DNA of 64,000 nt from Diadema setosum. Its lineage: Eukaryota; Echinodermata; Echinoidea; Diadematoida; Diadematidae. The position numbers were made by a program, and so were the translations under genes. Below are positions 1 through 20,719 of this stretch, piece after piece (the stretch's first letter is position 1; each line of letters opens with the position of its first letter). The DNA lies in the NCBI RefSeq assembly GCF_964275005.1, contig NC_092694.1:36653542-36717541 (forward strand). The letters run 5' to 3'. Under the pieces are notes generated by a model that saw only the letters and a list, made by a program, of their open reading frames with translations, was not told the DNA's origin and searched no databases.

Positions 1-997
1 GACAAAATTGGTCCCCGCGACTTGGCTACAACAAAGGATATTTCCGAGACCACCTGGAGACTGGAAGAACTCTCCGAAATAAAGTCGAACATAGTATCCA
101 TAAGACATCGCGCATAGGCATAGCGGAGATGCCTTAGAGACTCGGAAACATCGCTGACAAAATAAGGCTCCGCCCCCAGTTTGAGATTGGAAAAAGTCTC
201 CGAAATTGTCGACTCCTCGGGGACCAGGCTAGTTTCCAACAGACGTTGTGGAGACGTCTTCTCTATAGCAAGACCCGAGTTGTCACCAGGTCGTCAACTA
301 CTCTCCAAGCCAATGAGAGACCTACTTCAGGCGTAATAAGCGACCGAGTACAAGAATACAAGCCCATTATTAACGAGCCTTTTGCAAAGGCACCTCGCTA
401 TAATTTCAGCACACACATACACAGCGCTCAATCGTCCGCCGTATGCGAGTCCATTGCGAGCCGCCTTAACAAAAGGGTAATTTTTAACCATAATAGGCAA
501 TTATGCAGTCCTCGAAAATATTAATTTTCTCTCACACAATCAAGGAGAGAAAACTTTATCTTCTCGGCTGATTATCCCTTTGTGTACTTTGAGTGCCGAT
601 TAGAACAGAAAACCTCATAGCATTGTACACACTGTACAAAGTCCCTGGTACAGAAAGGGTTAATGAACTTTTTCCGTGAATATTCATTCCACAAAACATG
701 GTGGGATTAAGTATTTGCCAGTGAGAACTGTCACGATTTTCCTAGCCCATGCCTTACAAATATTAAACAAGACGAAAGTTTCAAGAGAGAGAGAGAGAGA
801 ATGTGCAACAGGAAATTAAGGATGTCACGGTGCTAGAGAAATCAGTGCTGATTTGAGGGCAATCATGTTGAGAAGAAAACTAATTGATTTTTTTCTGTTT
901 GTTTTTTGCACAATAGGCTGATCTTCCTCCGATATGATGTAACTGGTGTAGTGGAAATGGGCGAGATTTTGCAATTATCATATTTTTACCGTTTCAG
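1..997 (+). other. Non-coding; inferred intron 2 of regucalcin-like copy A
   Basis: No exon resembling regucalcin exon 1 or 2 is visible here, although exon 3 of copy A starts at 998, so exons 1-2 should lie left of the window (intron 2 of copies B and C is 1.3-1.4 kb). The first ~310 bases look like two diverged tandem units of about 154 bp: both start with GACAAAAT (1 and 155) and both contain a 'gagattgga...ctccgaaat' block. I do not recognise this repeat. A short GA run sits near 785-800. Confidence 0.5.
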
Positions 998-4104
<3,107 letters not shown>

Positions 4105-4162
4105 TGTCAGTGGCAATGTGGATGTGCACGTGTGGTTAAAAGTCTAATAAGTCAAACTGCCA

Positions 4163-4168
4163 AATAAA
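4163..4168 (+). promoter_or_regulatory. Candidate poly(A) signal of copy A
   Basis: AATAAA lies 59 bases after the stop codon. The hexamer and surrounding sequence are conserved after copy B (14249-14254) but not found after copy C. Confidence 0.55.
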
Positions 4169-5844
4169 TATTTTCGAAAAAAGACTCCTGCAATTTCTTA
4201 CTAGTAGACAATCGTTTTTGTAATAAATCTCTTACAAATTTACTGGCTTGAAACTAATACAGTTGTATTTGATTAAGGATTTCAAGAAAAAAAAAACAAC
4301 AACTGGTAGTTTTATTTTCAAGAAATTAAATCCCTTTACTACCTTAATGTATCTTCCTCACACAAAAAGGAAAAGAACAGAGAGAGAAAGAGAGAGAGAT
4401 CGAAAGAGATATTACTGTACTTTTACGGAATTCACGCAATTTGATAATACTCCACAAACCTAAGTGAAATCTTATGAACTTTGGGTGCATTTACTCAAGT
4501 GCTGGGATATTCTATAACCATCCCGAGAACGTTAGAGTAATTAGCGATTCAAAAGTTTTTGAAAGAACATTACACTGGAAATTGGGTTAACATGGACTTG
4601 AGGTAATTTGCCTCTAAATAATGTATTGTACGGTGCAACGCTATTTATACAATGTCATGTACATGTATACTGCAATAGCTTGCATAAGTTACTCGTCATT
4701 GAGTGGTTTTCACCTTCTCTTGTAGCATGTTGTGTAAGGCAAATAATATCATTTTCATCTCTCACGCTTTCTCTCTGTCTTTGTTTGCTCTTTTTTTATC
4801 TAGTTTTCGTCATTTATGTGGAAATATGTTTTCTTACTGTACACTTTGTGTTTTATATTGGAATTGAGTGATTTGCTCATTGTTGTGTTGTGTTGTGCTT
4901 TTTGTTCTTGATGATTGTCACATTATAGTCATGTCTACTCTGAAAAAGGCAACGTCTGTCTGATCGAAGGCATCTTATCCCGTGATGAATAAAATCAAAT
5001 ATACAAACAAGCAATATTTTCTTTGCAATAGTTTTCCTTTGGCCTAATATACATATCCAAGATCGCATCTGATTACGAAGATGTTATGCTATGATTTAAG
5101 TAACATGATTTACGTGCTAATATATGGAGGGGGATAAGGTATAATTTCATTATGTTTTGTAAGATACAGACTAGTGTGTTTTTGACTTTGACGCTAATTA
5201 ACATATTCTACATTCCTGTGTTTTACATGAGTCTATTTCCGACTCAAACATGATGTTTTGCATATTATGTATAGAAATAAAGCCTTGAAAGCCAGTTTTT
5301 TGTTGTTTTTTTTATAACTTGCAATCGTTTTGGGTACGAAGTGGTTGTCTACACAGTCGGTTCTTGAATAACGAGGGAACTTGATTTAGATTTAATCCAT
5401 GCCATGCATGCTTCATGGTCTTTAAAGAGTGAATACACTGAATATTCGTTCTAAGGCGATCCTATCACATTTCCTGTATATTACCAAAAATGTATCTTTG
5501 AATGAAACGATTTCAGTTTCAAGAAAAAAAGAAAACCCCCCAAAAAAACCCCCTCCCCAAAAATAGTACATGTACTAACATATATATCCTAATTTCTCTT
5601 TAGGTAATAGCCACTTGCATGGCATGCTTTTCACCGATGTTGATTGTTTATTCTTTATCAAACAACATCACCACAAAATACGGTGCTACTGTTGTTGGAT
5701 TAAGAAGAAAATTCAGAAGATGATTCCACCCAACTTTTCGACAATAATAGATGAGTCTGGTTGAAAGGTTTTGTAGGACGGCGAAAATAAGCAGAATGAG
5801 AAACAGATAGTGAGGGGATAAAGGCCGCATGGGATAAAAGCATT

Positions 5845-6715
5845 AGGCCGAATGCATAAAACAAGCAATTGCTTGTAAGCAATTGCTTCAAGCAAAAGCA
5901 CAATCTCGTTTAGCAGATGGTCTTGCTCAAGCAATTGCTTTAATAGATCCATATGCATAACCTTTTGCTTGAGCTCATACCTTTTGCTTGTCCCGCGCAA
6001 GCAATTGCTGCGTTTTCCACAAAAGGGACGTCACGCCTGTGCGAACACAAGAACAAAGGCGAGTGTGGCAACATGCCTTTGAAAGGTCATATGTGTGCGG
6101 AAACATTTCCTGACATAGCAGAAGAGCTATGAAAATTTCACTCATGACACTCATAAATGCACACACACACACATCTATACACACACTGGCTGATTCTCAT
6201 CACTGCGAACAGTAGCCCTGATCTGTCAGATCGCACGTGGAGAGAGGTCTCTTTGCTCTCCACCGATGTCAGACGTCCTACTTGTTTTGCATCACAGTTT
6301 GCGTGCTAACCAATGGACATTCCCGTTGTAGAAATGAAAAACTTTCTTACACTACTCGGAGTAATTTCTTGTAGATTTATACTACTCCTGTACAAGTGTG
6401 GTCTTTCTTTCATGAATATAAAAATCATACTTAAAAGGGGACATCCCAGTTAAGCAAAAGCTCAAGCTCATTTTACAGAGCTTGGAAAATCGTAAGCAAT
6501 TATTGCTAGCAAGAACACTAACAAAAGGTATGATTTATGCATACGTTTTTAAGCAAATGCTTGGTCTCTAAGCTATTGCTTGCGGGCAGCAAGCAATTGC
6601 GTAATGTGTGCTTGCTAGCAAAAGCTTCTGCTTGCAAGCAATTGCTTGTTTTTATGCATACGGATTCGAATAAAAAGCTAGCACAAGCAATTGCTAGCGT
6701 TTACGCATCCGGCCC
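5845..6715. mobile_element. Foldback-type MITE built on the palindrome AAGCAATTGCTT
   Basis: The ends are inverted: the left end reads GGCCGAATGCATAAAACAAG and the right end, on the other strand, GGCCGGATGCGTAAACGCTA. The core word AGCAATTGCT, itself a palindrome, or close variants occurs about eight times, clustered within ~170 bp of the left end and ~230 bp of the right end. The aligned spacer downstream of copy B lacks the element (GAAGCATTGAGGCATGAA near 17209), which gives the empty site and a CATT or ATT target duplication. No transposase is encoded. I cannot assign it to a known superfamily. Confidence 0.75.
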
Positions 6716-7770
6716 ATTGAAGCATGAATGAGAGAAAGATGAGATAAAAAGGGCAAGATAAGCACGAGGGTAGAAGTAACTCCATGCCGAGACGAAATTT
6801 CACCTTTGAGCGCTGCGTTATGTTTGAAGCGTTTTTGTGTAAACAGCTTAGCTTCTTTATGCTTAATGCGAAATAGCATCGCGATCGAAAAACTTTCGTG
6901 GGTTATTTGTACTAAAGCTTGCCTCGTCAAACGATAAACATTCCGTACACCGAAGACCTACTCAGGAGCTACTAGGTGAGACCAGGCTCTATACCACTTG
7001 CATTGAAGGCCACATACACTTGAAGATTGGCAATTTGAGACCGCAGTGTACATCCTTGTACGCCTCTCCGAAGTACAGTCGGTACGTATAAATATTATGC
7101 GTGCATGGTAGGAATTCTTGACAGTTTCAATATTTTTGGCAGCAATATTTTGTGTGCAGGGAACAGGTCAGGCGAGCAAAAATTAGTTCAGAATTGTTCC
7201 TTTTTAACCATGTAAAAATTTATACTTTTCAAGAAGACACAGAAGTAGGCCTAAACAAGTGCTAAAACTGATGGCGAACAAAGTAATGCACACTCGTGCG
7301 CAAGATGGTTGAATATAAACTTTTTATGGCATACTAGTAGGACCCTATACTGATATTCCTTTGTCTGTCTATCGTGATTTGAGGGAAAAATGAAGGATTT
7401 ATTCCGTACACATTCCAGCACGATCCTTTCATGATTTTGGCATTTCTTCTGAAATACAGATGAGAATTTTTAAAAATCTAGAACCGCTTGTTTGGTCTCC
7501 ATATCCAAACTATATGGAAGAGCGGTTTCGTGCGTAGTATAGAGCGGGACAGAGCCCCAAAGCCGGTGACATGACAAGCATTCAATTGCAACGCTATAGA
7601 ACCTACATTTAAATCTTAGCACAGTACCTTACAGGGATTCCGCTCTCTATTTAAACCTCTCCGATCAAACTTTGCTCTCTGTACACATCACGAATGCATT
7701 AGGGCCTCCATAATAATTGTATAGAAGAATACACAGGACATTATATATCCGATTATCGTTCTTGGTACAA

Positions 7771-7933
7771 CAGTGGCGGATCCAGGGAAGACCGTATATC
7801 GGGCGCACGCCCCCTCCCCCTTTTTGTGTTGTTGTTGTTGAAACAAAAGATATTAAAGAAAAAGGGGGAGGGGTGCATGCCTCCCCTTTAATTTTGTAAA
7901 CGCACCCCTCTTTACGGAATTCCTGGATCTGCC
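7771..7933. mobile_element. hAT-like MITE (CAGTGGCGGATCCAGG ends)
   Basis: The left end CAGTGGCGGATCCAGG is mirrored by CCTGGATCTGCC at the right end, and the flanks TTGGTACAA/TTGTTCAAT could be a decayed target duplication. CAGTGGCGGA ends are typical of non-autonomous hAT elements. The corresponding spacer upstream of copy C (about 18360-18410) lacks it. Confidence 0.6.
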
Positions 7934-8090
7934 TTGTTCAATGTAATGTACTTCAACCTCCCCCTCGATTGGTACGAGTTATTGTATCGAAATGCAGCTT
8001 TAGAGAACGAGATTAGCGATCTAACTTTGTCACGCTGTACGAGGCCTATCCCTCGTGTTAACTATCATTATGTTTGTATTTAATAGACCA

Positions 8091-8270
8091 GGGGGTGTTT
8101 CAATCATGAAGCTGTTTGTAAAATTACGAACGTCTTAAGAACGACAGGTGATCAGTTCTTGTGCAGGACTATTGAAATTATGTTAAGTATAGCACACTAG
8201 AACTGATCACCAGTCGTTCTTAAGTCGTTCGTAACTTTAAGAACAGATTTATGACCCCCCCCCCCTCCCT
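8091..8270. mobile_element. Small foldback MITE with ~70-bp arms
   Basis: Left arm 'ttacgaacgtcttaagaacg' and right arm 'cgttcttaagtcgttcgtaa' are near-perfect complements, with outer ends GGGGGTGTTTCA and TTTATGACCCCC. The spacer upstream of copy C reads straight through (TAATACCAGTGTAATC near 18550), so this insertion followed the duplication. Confidence 0.65.
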
Positions 8271-8517
8271 GTGTAATCTTTGTTTAATCATTAGGCATTG
8301 CTTACACTCAGTGTTGGTTCGTTGGAATTATTTCCCCTGTATTCTCGAAGACATTGGCCTTGTTAGCCTAGTGCCTGACTTATGGACCTCAACTGTTTGC
8401 CGAATGTCGAGTTCATTGGACTCATTTGCCTATAGACACTATAACTATATAGTGTCTAGCTGGTGGGCCTTTTTGTGTAGTGTCGAGCTCATGGGCTCAT
8501 GACTCGTGAGATCTATG

Positions 8518-8518
<1 letters not shown>

Positions 8519-8552
<34 letters not shown>
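8519..8552. repeat. (CA)n microsatellite
   Basis: About 16 CA units directly before a mariner-type MITE. The same arrangement, interrupted by GT and AA variants, is found upstream of copy C (18776-18824). Confidence 0.9.
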
Positions 8553-8553
<1 letters not shown>

Positions 8554-8738
8554 ACAGTCAAACCTGTATAAAGCAGCCACCCAAGGAAGACGAAAAAAAA
8601 AACGGTCGTTGTAGACGGTTGACCACATAGACAGGGTCTTGAACATGCCGTTTCTATAGGCGGGAATTGAGTTTAGTGTCTGTATAGCCAGGAGGCCGCT
8701 ATGGACAAAAAATGGTCGCTATGGCAGGTTTGACTGTA
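8553..8738. mobile_element. Mariner/pogo-type MITE, shared upstream of copies B and C
   Basis: The ends TACAGTCAAACCTGTATA and GGTTTGACTGTA are inverted and bounded by TA, the target of Tc1/mariner elements. A homologous copy sits at the same position upstream of copy C (18825-18986), so the insertion predates the B/C duplication. It lies about 110 bases before the B start codon. Confidence 0.65.
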
Positions 8739-8849
8739 TAAGAAGGTTACGAGCTTTTGACTCTCCATATCTTTCTCCCCGTATGAAGGGTCTGACAGAA
8801 GGAACATCATACCAAGTCAGTTCCGTGGTCGTCGTCGGAGTCATTCGCC

Positions 8850-14190
<5,341 letters not shown>

Positions 14191-14248
14191 TGTCAATGGC
14201 AATGTGGATGGGCACGTGTGGTTAAAAGTCTGATAAGTTAAACTGCCA

Positions 14249-14254
14249 AATAAA
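14249..14254 (+). promoter_or_regulatory. Candidate poly(A) signal of copy B
   Basis: AATAAA lies 59 bases after the stop, conserved in position with copy A. Confidence 0.55.
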
Positions 14255-17200
14255 CTAATATTTTCGAAAAAGACTCATGCTATTTCTAACTTGTAGACAA
14301 TCGTTTTTGTAAACAATCTCTTACAAATTTACTAGCGTGAAACCAATAATTGATTAAGGACCAACTGAAAAAGAAAACTCATGATGTTTTTATTTTCAAA
14401 AAATCAAATCACTTTACTACCTTCATGCATCTTCCATATACACAAAAAGAGGAAACGAACAGAGAGAGATTGAAAGAGATAAATACTGTAAATTTGATAA
14501 TACTTCACAAACCTGTGAGAAATCTCAAGAACTTTGGGTGCATTTACTCAAGTGCTTACATATTCCCTAATCATCCCGCGAAAGAGTAATTAGCAATTTA
14601 AAAGCTTTCGAAAGAACATTACATCAAAATTTGAGTTAGCATGGATATGACGTATAATTTGCCTCTACAGTGCACGGTGCTATTTTATACAATTCCCTAT
14701 ACACACGTACATGATATAGGCCTATACCAGTACTGCAATAACTTGAATAAGTTATGCGTCACTGCATGCATGGTTTTCACCTTTTTTCGTTGCATTTTGT
14801 GTTAGGCAAATTTTCATCTCTCTCACTTTCCACTTTCTCTCTCGCTCTTTGTTTGTTCTTTTTTATTTAGCTTGTGTCATATAATTATGTAGAAATGTAC
14901 TTTAATTTGCGGGGTTTTTTTTAGTTTGAATTAAGTGATTTGTTCATTGTTATGTTGTGCTTTTTTTTCTTGATGGTTGTCACATTATATTCATGTCTTC
15001 TCTGAAAAAAAAAGCATCTTATCCCGTGATGAATAAAATCAAATATACAAACAAACAATACTTCGTTGCAAGAGTTTTTCTTTGATCCAATATACATAGC
15101 CAAGATTGCGTCTTATTACAAAGTCGTTGTGCTGTGATTCAAGTAACATTATATACGTACAAGCAGGGGGGGGGGGGGGGGGGCGAGATGGCTTATGTGA
15201 CTTCAACGCTAATTTACTTATCCGATAATAGCTTCCTGTGTTTTACATGCGTTTATTTTCGACATTATGTTTTGCACATTGCAATGTATATAGAAATAAA
15301 CCGTTGAAAGCCAGTCGTTTTCAATCAAATGCAGTCGTTTTTGGGATAAAGTGGTTGTCTACAATTACAACGGGTTCTTGAATTATAATGGAACTTAATT
15401 TGGATTTAATCCATGGATTTTTCATGATCTTTAGAGTGTTAATACATTAACTATTCCTTCTCGGCGATATCCTATCGCTCTAACAATGGCGTGGTTTTAT
15501 AGTACGTGTAATACATGTACGCTGAGAAAATGGATAGTACAGAAGTACATGCAATGTCAAGATCTTCCACGGCAATGTGTTCGTTTATGGCAGTTTTAGG
15601 GTCTCTTCCTTTCTCTGCTCAAACATTTCTGACACCTCTCAGGGAAAAAAGAAATGACCTAACTATTATCTTGCAGAAGCACAAAGCTCTTTATAGGGAA
15701 GGTGAAATGGGAGAAACATTATACTACGGGATCGGCGTGTGATGCAGTCTTTATCCCTTTGATATGATATGAATTGTGATCCATTCCTATAAATGTGACC
15801 GTGCATCGCAAAACAAACAAAAATTTGCACCCCTTAATTTTACATGAGGAATTAAAAAAGGTGAAAAGGGTCGACCAAGTCAGTCTTTAGTTTGTTTGTT
15901 TTTTATATTTCCTGAAAGAGCCATTCTTTCTTCTACATTATTCCTTATAAGTGTGGGATCATAAAATGAATGGGAAAGTGTGTTTTCGGCAATTTTTCTA
16001 CAACCCTATTTGCTGTCAAATAGTGAGATAAGGTATGTTGGAGGCCCTATTTCTTTTCTTGAAAATCCCTTGCACATTCTTGTCTAATAGCTTGTGAAAG
16101 ACTAATTCTACTGCTTTGAAACTTAGCAGTCATCATAGGCAGTGTGTTAATAGATCCTGCTTAAATTCAGCTTAATCTGATAATCCCTTCATTGTTGTCG
16201 CTCCAGTGGTTTACATCCTGTTTTTGTCCCATACATTGCCAGCTATATCGTGGTTTGGTAAGGTTGAAAGCACTTGAAGAGACCTTGTACTTCAGAGCCT
16301 CTTTTCTCAGTTTACACTTTCCCAGAGTGTGTACATTCTTTACAATAAATTTAGATAGGTTAGGAGAGTCCATTTGAATTGAGTTAAACACCATTTTAAA
16401 GCTTAGCGTCTGCTATCTAAGAATGTGCCCTAAACTAAAAATCCATGTCTAGCTACTTTTTGTTTGTTTTGTTATGCAGGGTCCCAAATGTCCGGTCATC
16501 TAAACTTGATTAAGCTTTAATTTTAGAAGTGATAAACATCGCGCAAAGGGGCAATACCGTATTGGCACCAATGAAAAACGACCGTCACAGGGTTTCGCCT
16601 TTTGATAACCAATTGTGATGTACGCAGGAAATTCAGAGCGGTTTTTCAAACGTTTTTGGAGGAAAGAAATAATGACAACGGGTATGATATAACATGTTTA
16701 TATCTAATACAAACGTATTGCATCACATGGTATAAAAGAATGTATCAACTTAAGTACTCATAATCATAACTCTATTCCCATTGATAAGTCTGCACGTGGG
16801 AAAAAACTGTCTTATACTTTTGATAAGTACAGATGTAATTGCACACATTTCCTGTATATTACCCGAAATGAGCCTTTGAATGAAGCGATTTTAGTTTCCA
16901 AAAACAAAAAACAAACCCCAAAATGCCCCCCCTCAAAAAACAAACAAACAAACAAACAAAATATATCTATCCTAATTTATGTTTACATAATAGCCACTTG
17001 CATTGCATGCTTTTCACATGTTTATTGTTTATTCTTTATCATACAACATCACAAAAAATATGATGTTGGATTAAGAAGAAAATTCAGAATATAATTCCAC
17101 CCACCTTTTCGACAATAATAGATGAGTCTGGTTGAAAGGTTTTGTAGGACGGCGTGGATGAATAGAATGAGAAACAGATAGTGATGGGATAGAGGCCACA

Positions 17201-17758
17201 GGGGATAGAAGCATTGAGGCATGAATAAGAGAAAGATGAGATAAAAGAAGGCAAGATAAACACAAGAGTAGAAGTAACTCCATGCTGAGACGAAATTTCG
17301 CCTGAGCGCTGCAGCGTCATGTCTGAAGCGGTTTTGTGTAAACAGCTTCTTTATGCTTAATGCGAATTAGCATCGCGATCAAAAAGCTGCTGTGGGTTAT
17401 CACGTTGTACTGAAGCCTGCCGCGTCAAACGACAAACATTCCGTACACCGAAGACCTACTCAGGAGCTACTGGGTGGGATCAAGGAGGTATCTCCTTGGT
17501 GAGATCAGGCTCTACGCCACTTACACTGAAGGCAAGGACACTTGTTGTAGATTGGCAATTGGTGACCGCAGTATACATCCTCTTCGAAGTTCAGTCGGTA
17601 CGTATAATTATGCGTGCATGATAGGAATTCTTGACGGTTCCAATATTTTTGGCAGCAATAATTTTGTGTGCAGGGAACAGCTCAGGCGAACAAAAATCAG
17701 TTCGAAATTGTACCTTTTTAACCGTGTAAAATACTTCTCAAGAAGACACAGAAGTACG

Positions 17759-17761
<3 letters not shown>

Positions 17762-17803
<42 letters not shown>
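17762..17803. repeat. (TA)n microsatellite
   Basis: About 21 TA units in the B-C spacer; the aligned position in the A-B spacer (near 7245) has none. Confidence 0.9.
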
Positions 17804-17806
<3 letters not shown>

Positions 17807-18824
17807 TATATTTAGCCAAAACTTAATCTGAAAGATTTAAGATTTAAGTGCTAAACCTGGCGAACAAAGTAATGCACACTTGTGTGCAAAATGGCTGATT
17901 ATAAACTTTTTATGGCATAGGACCCTATAAATATACTGATATTCCTTTGTTTGTCAGTCCTGGGGTATTAGTAAGAAGATTTGAGGAAAATTGAAGGATT
18001 TGTTCCGTACACATTCCACCAAGATCCTTTCATGATTTTATCATTTCGTCTGAAAATTGTACAAAAATCTAGAAACTCTTGTTTGATCTCCATATTATAT
18101 CCAAACTATATGGAAGAGCGGCTTCTACGTAGAGCGGGATATAGAGCCACAACGCCAGTGACGGCGGCTATTAAAGTATTCAATTGCCATGCTACAGAAC
18201 CTTACGCTCGTACATATTTTATTTGGACAAAACATTACAAGGATTCCGCTCCTATGCACACCTCTCTGATCAAACTTCGCTCTCTGTACACATCGCGAAT
18301 GTAGTAGGACCGACATAATTGTACAGAAGAATGCACAGGACATTATTTATCCAATTACCGTTCCTGATGTGAGGTCTGATTTTTAACATACCTTCAAGGT
18401 AATGTAGGCCTACTTATTCCTTCCCCTCGATTGGTACGAGTTAATTGATTCGAAATGCAGCTTTAGAGAACTGGATTAGCTATCTGACTTTTCACACTGT
18501 ACGAGGCCTATATTCTTCGTGTCAAGTAAAGACCGTTTTGTTTGTATTTTAATACCAGTGTAATCTTTATTTAATCATTAGGCATTGTATCATAATTATT
18601 AGTGTTGGTTTCGTTGGCCTTTTTTTTTAACCTATATTCTCAAACTCATTGGCCTTGTGTGCCTATACAATTAGTGTCGGACTTATGGACCTCGATTATT
18701 GCCTAACGTCGAGCTGGTACGCTTTTTGTGTAGTTTTGAGCTGTTGGGCTCATGACTCATGGGCTGTATGCAAAAAACACACACACACACACGCACACGT
18801 ACACACACACACACAAACACACAC

Positions 18825-18986
18825 ACAGTCAAACATGTATACTAGTATAGCAGCCACCTAAGGAAGACGAAAAAGTGGTTGTTGTAGAGAGGTGGCCGCA
18901 TAGACAGGGTCTTCAACATGACTTTTCTATTGGCGGGCATTGACTTAAGAGTTTATATAGGCAGGAGCTATGGCAGGTTTGACTGT
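18825..18986. mobile_element. Mariner/pogo-type MITE upstream of copy C
   Basis: The ends ACAGTCAAACATGTATA and GGTTTGACTGT match the element at 8553-8738 in sequence and in position relative to the start codon. The copy is more decayed and has lost the right-hand TA. Confidence 0.6.
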
Positions 18987-19093
18987 CACGAGCTTCTGAC
19001 TCTCCCTACTTCTCTGCTCATTTATAGTAGGGTCAGACAGAAGGAACATCACAGGTGAAGTCAATTCCGTGATCGTCGTCGGAGTCATTCGCC

Positions 19094-19251
19094 ATGTCCG
19101 TCGAGGTGGTTCAGGAGAACGTTGGGCAAGTTCTGGAGGGACCTCACTGGGATGACGTCACAAACACGCTTCTCTACATAAATAGATATCCTTGACAACA
19201 CAATCTACCGATACGACCCATCCTCGGGAGAGAGACAGAGTGTTAACATCG
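19094..19251 (+). pseudogene. Copy C exon 1 with a 4-bp insertion
   Basis: The exon matches copy B exon 1 closely up to CTCTACATA. There copy C reads TACATAAATAGATATCC where copy B reads TACATAGATATCC. The extra AATA shifts the frame and gives TGA five codons later (…YINRYP-stop). The start codon context (ATTCGCCATG) and the donor (ATCG/GTGAGA) are preserved, and about 100 bases of upstream sequence are conserved with copy B. Confidence 0.85.
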
Positions 19252-19300
19252 GTGAGAGTTAGAATTATGCATGTTTGTCACTGTTACCCTTAGAGTGCCA

Positions 19301-19480
19301 GGGGCCCGTTGCATAAAAGTTACAATTACAGTAACTTTGCCATCTATTATGGAAACTTTGCCATCCGATGGTCATTACCATGGCAACAATACTCCACTGC
19401 CAATCAAAATCAAGAATTCCACGGAAGTTACCATTGGATGGCAAAGTTACCGTAATTGTAACTTTTATGCAACGGGCCCC
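19301..19480. mobile_element. MITE with GGGGCCCGTTGCATAAAAGT ends, copy C intron 1
   Basis: Both ends read GGGGCCCGTTGCATAAAAGT in inverted orientation. The inside holds further inverted words (GTAACTTTGCCATC and its complement). The aligned intron 1 of copy B lacks it. A second member of the family is at 51495-51653 in a FAM91A1 intron. The target duplication is short, about 3 bp (CAG). Confidence 0.75.
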
Positions 19481-20719
19481 AGATTCGAGTTATGTATATA
19501 GGCTCCGAGGAATTGCAGGATATCGGAGGGTGGCAATTTGTTATTCGGAAATGTTCGTTATTCCGAAGGTTCTTTAACCTGAATATGAAATAATATTCGT
19601 TTTCCCGAGGTTCGGTAATTCGATAATGGGATGAAATTTGTTATTCCGAAGATGCATGTAACGTTATATCCTTTTCTTTGACATGTTTTTTTTTTTATAC
19701 CCAGTGAATCATGGAGAGAGTTGCTGTTCAGAAGAATACCACAAAAAATAATTTATTTGTTGAATGAAAAGCATACATTCCCACGCCTCATTTGTAATCA
19801 ATCTTAACAGTGATAAGTACCCTCTGGCTCTTGCAGAAAGTGAGCCAACTGCTCTTTTATTTTGCTAGAAACCGATAATATATTGTAAGTGGAATACTTT
19901 ATGAGGGAAATCCATTCCGAATATAAATTAATCTGATAAGAAAGAGTAAAATATTACGAGTCCAACGGTAAAATTTTGATCGAAATCGGGTGAAAAAGAA
20001 GGAAGTTATGAAATTTTGAAGTGCGCTAATTTTTAGGAAACAGTTCTTGAACGGTCAATATGCAAGTGACAAAGTGAGCATGTCATACCCTCACATCTTA
20101 CCGTAATGTTTGTTCATGAAATTTTTCAATTCATTTTTTTATTCAAACGCAATTATGTCTAAGCCTCAAATCCTGGTATATCTAACTGATCACTATACTC
20201 TGAAGTTTTTCAACCAGGAATAGCCTCATGTTTCAGACTTCAACGACAGAAACATAGAAACATGGGATTTTCGTCATTTTTTTTTCCATGATCAATGGAA
20301 AATTGTAAGGTTTTATTAAATGGTTAGCTCACTCATTTGCATAAAACATCCACTGTACAAGAACTGTTTTGTAGTATATAAGTAGCAAAAGTTCAAAGTG
20401 TCATAACTTCCTACGTGTAATTTTTCGTCCGACTTCAGTCATATTCTTGCCGTTGAAGTCTTAAGATTTTACTCTCTTTTGTTTCAGACTAACTTATTTT
20501 TTTTTTTTTTTTTACTTGATATCCCCTTTAAAAGTTTTCTTCAAAACGTTCCATAACCAGGACATCACGAACACTTATCATCCAGGAATGGCCTCGCGTA
20601 AATTATCTTTTTGTTTTTAAAAGATTATCAGATTTTTCCAAACTTGTTTGACGTGTCTTGTTGATATACATGTATCTGCATTCTGGGTTGATTCCCTCAT
20701 TTTGTTACCATGACGACAG

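Larger units (their letters stand above)
4105..8849. other. Intergenic spacer between copies A and B
   Basis: No supported gene. The first ~1.7 kb (to about 5845) and the stretch 6716-8849 align with the spacer between copies B and C (14191-19093), apart from the block at 15477-16841 that only that spacer has. Insertions specific to this spacer are the AAGCAATTGCTT element (5845-6715), a hAT-like MITE (7771-7933) and a foldback MITE (8091-8270). The last ~110 bases before the copy B ATG are conserved with copy C and probably include 5' UTR; no TATA box was identified. Confidence 0.7.
14191..19093. other. Intergenic spacer between copies B and C
   Basis: No supported gene. It aligns with the A-B spacer over most of its length. 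It has an extra block of about 1.36 kb (15477-16841) absent from the A-B spacer and lacks three MITEs found there. A poly-G run is at 15166-15183, a (TA)n run at 17762-17803 and a CA-rich run at 18776-18824. Short open frames here (for example 75 codons at 15515) show no family resemblance. Confidence 0.7.

Noticed and set aside
15515-15742. 75-codon open frame in the B-C spacer
   Set aside because: No recognisable family, no splice context, and it lies in a block absent from the sister spacer.
20207-20480. Possible extra exon in copy C intron 2 side sequence
   Set aside because: It lies in intron 1, has no open frame with splice borders, and has no counterpart in the regucalcin protein.
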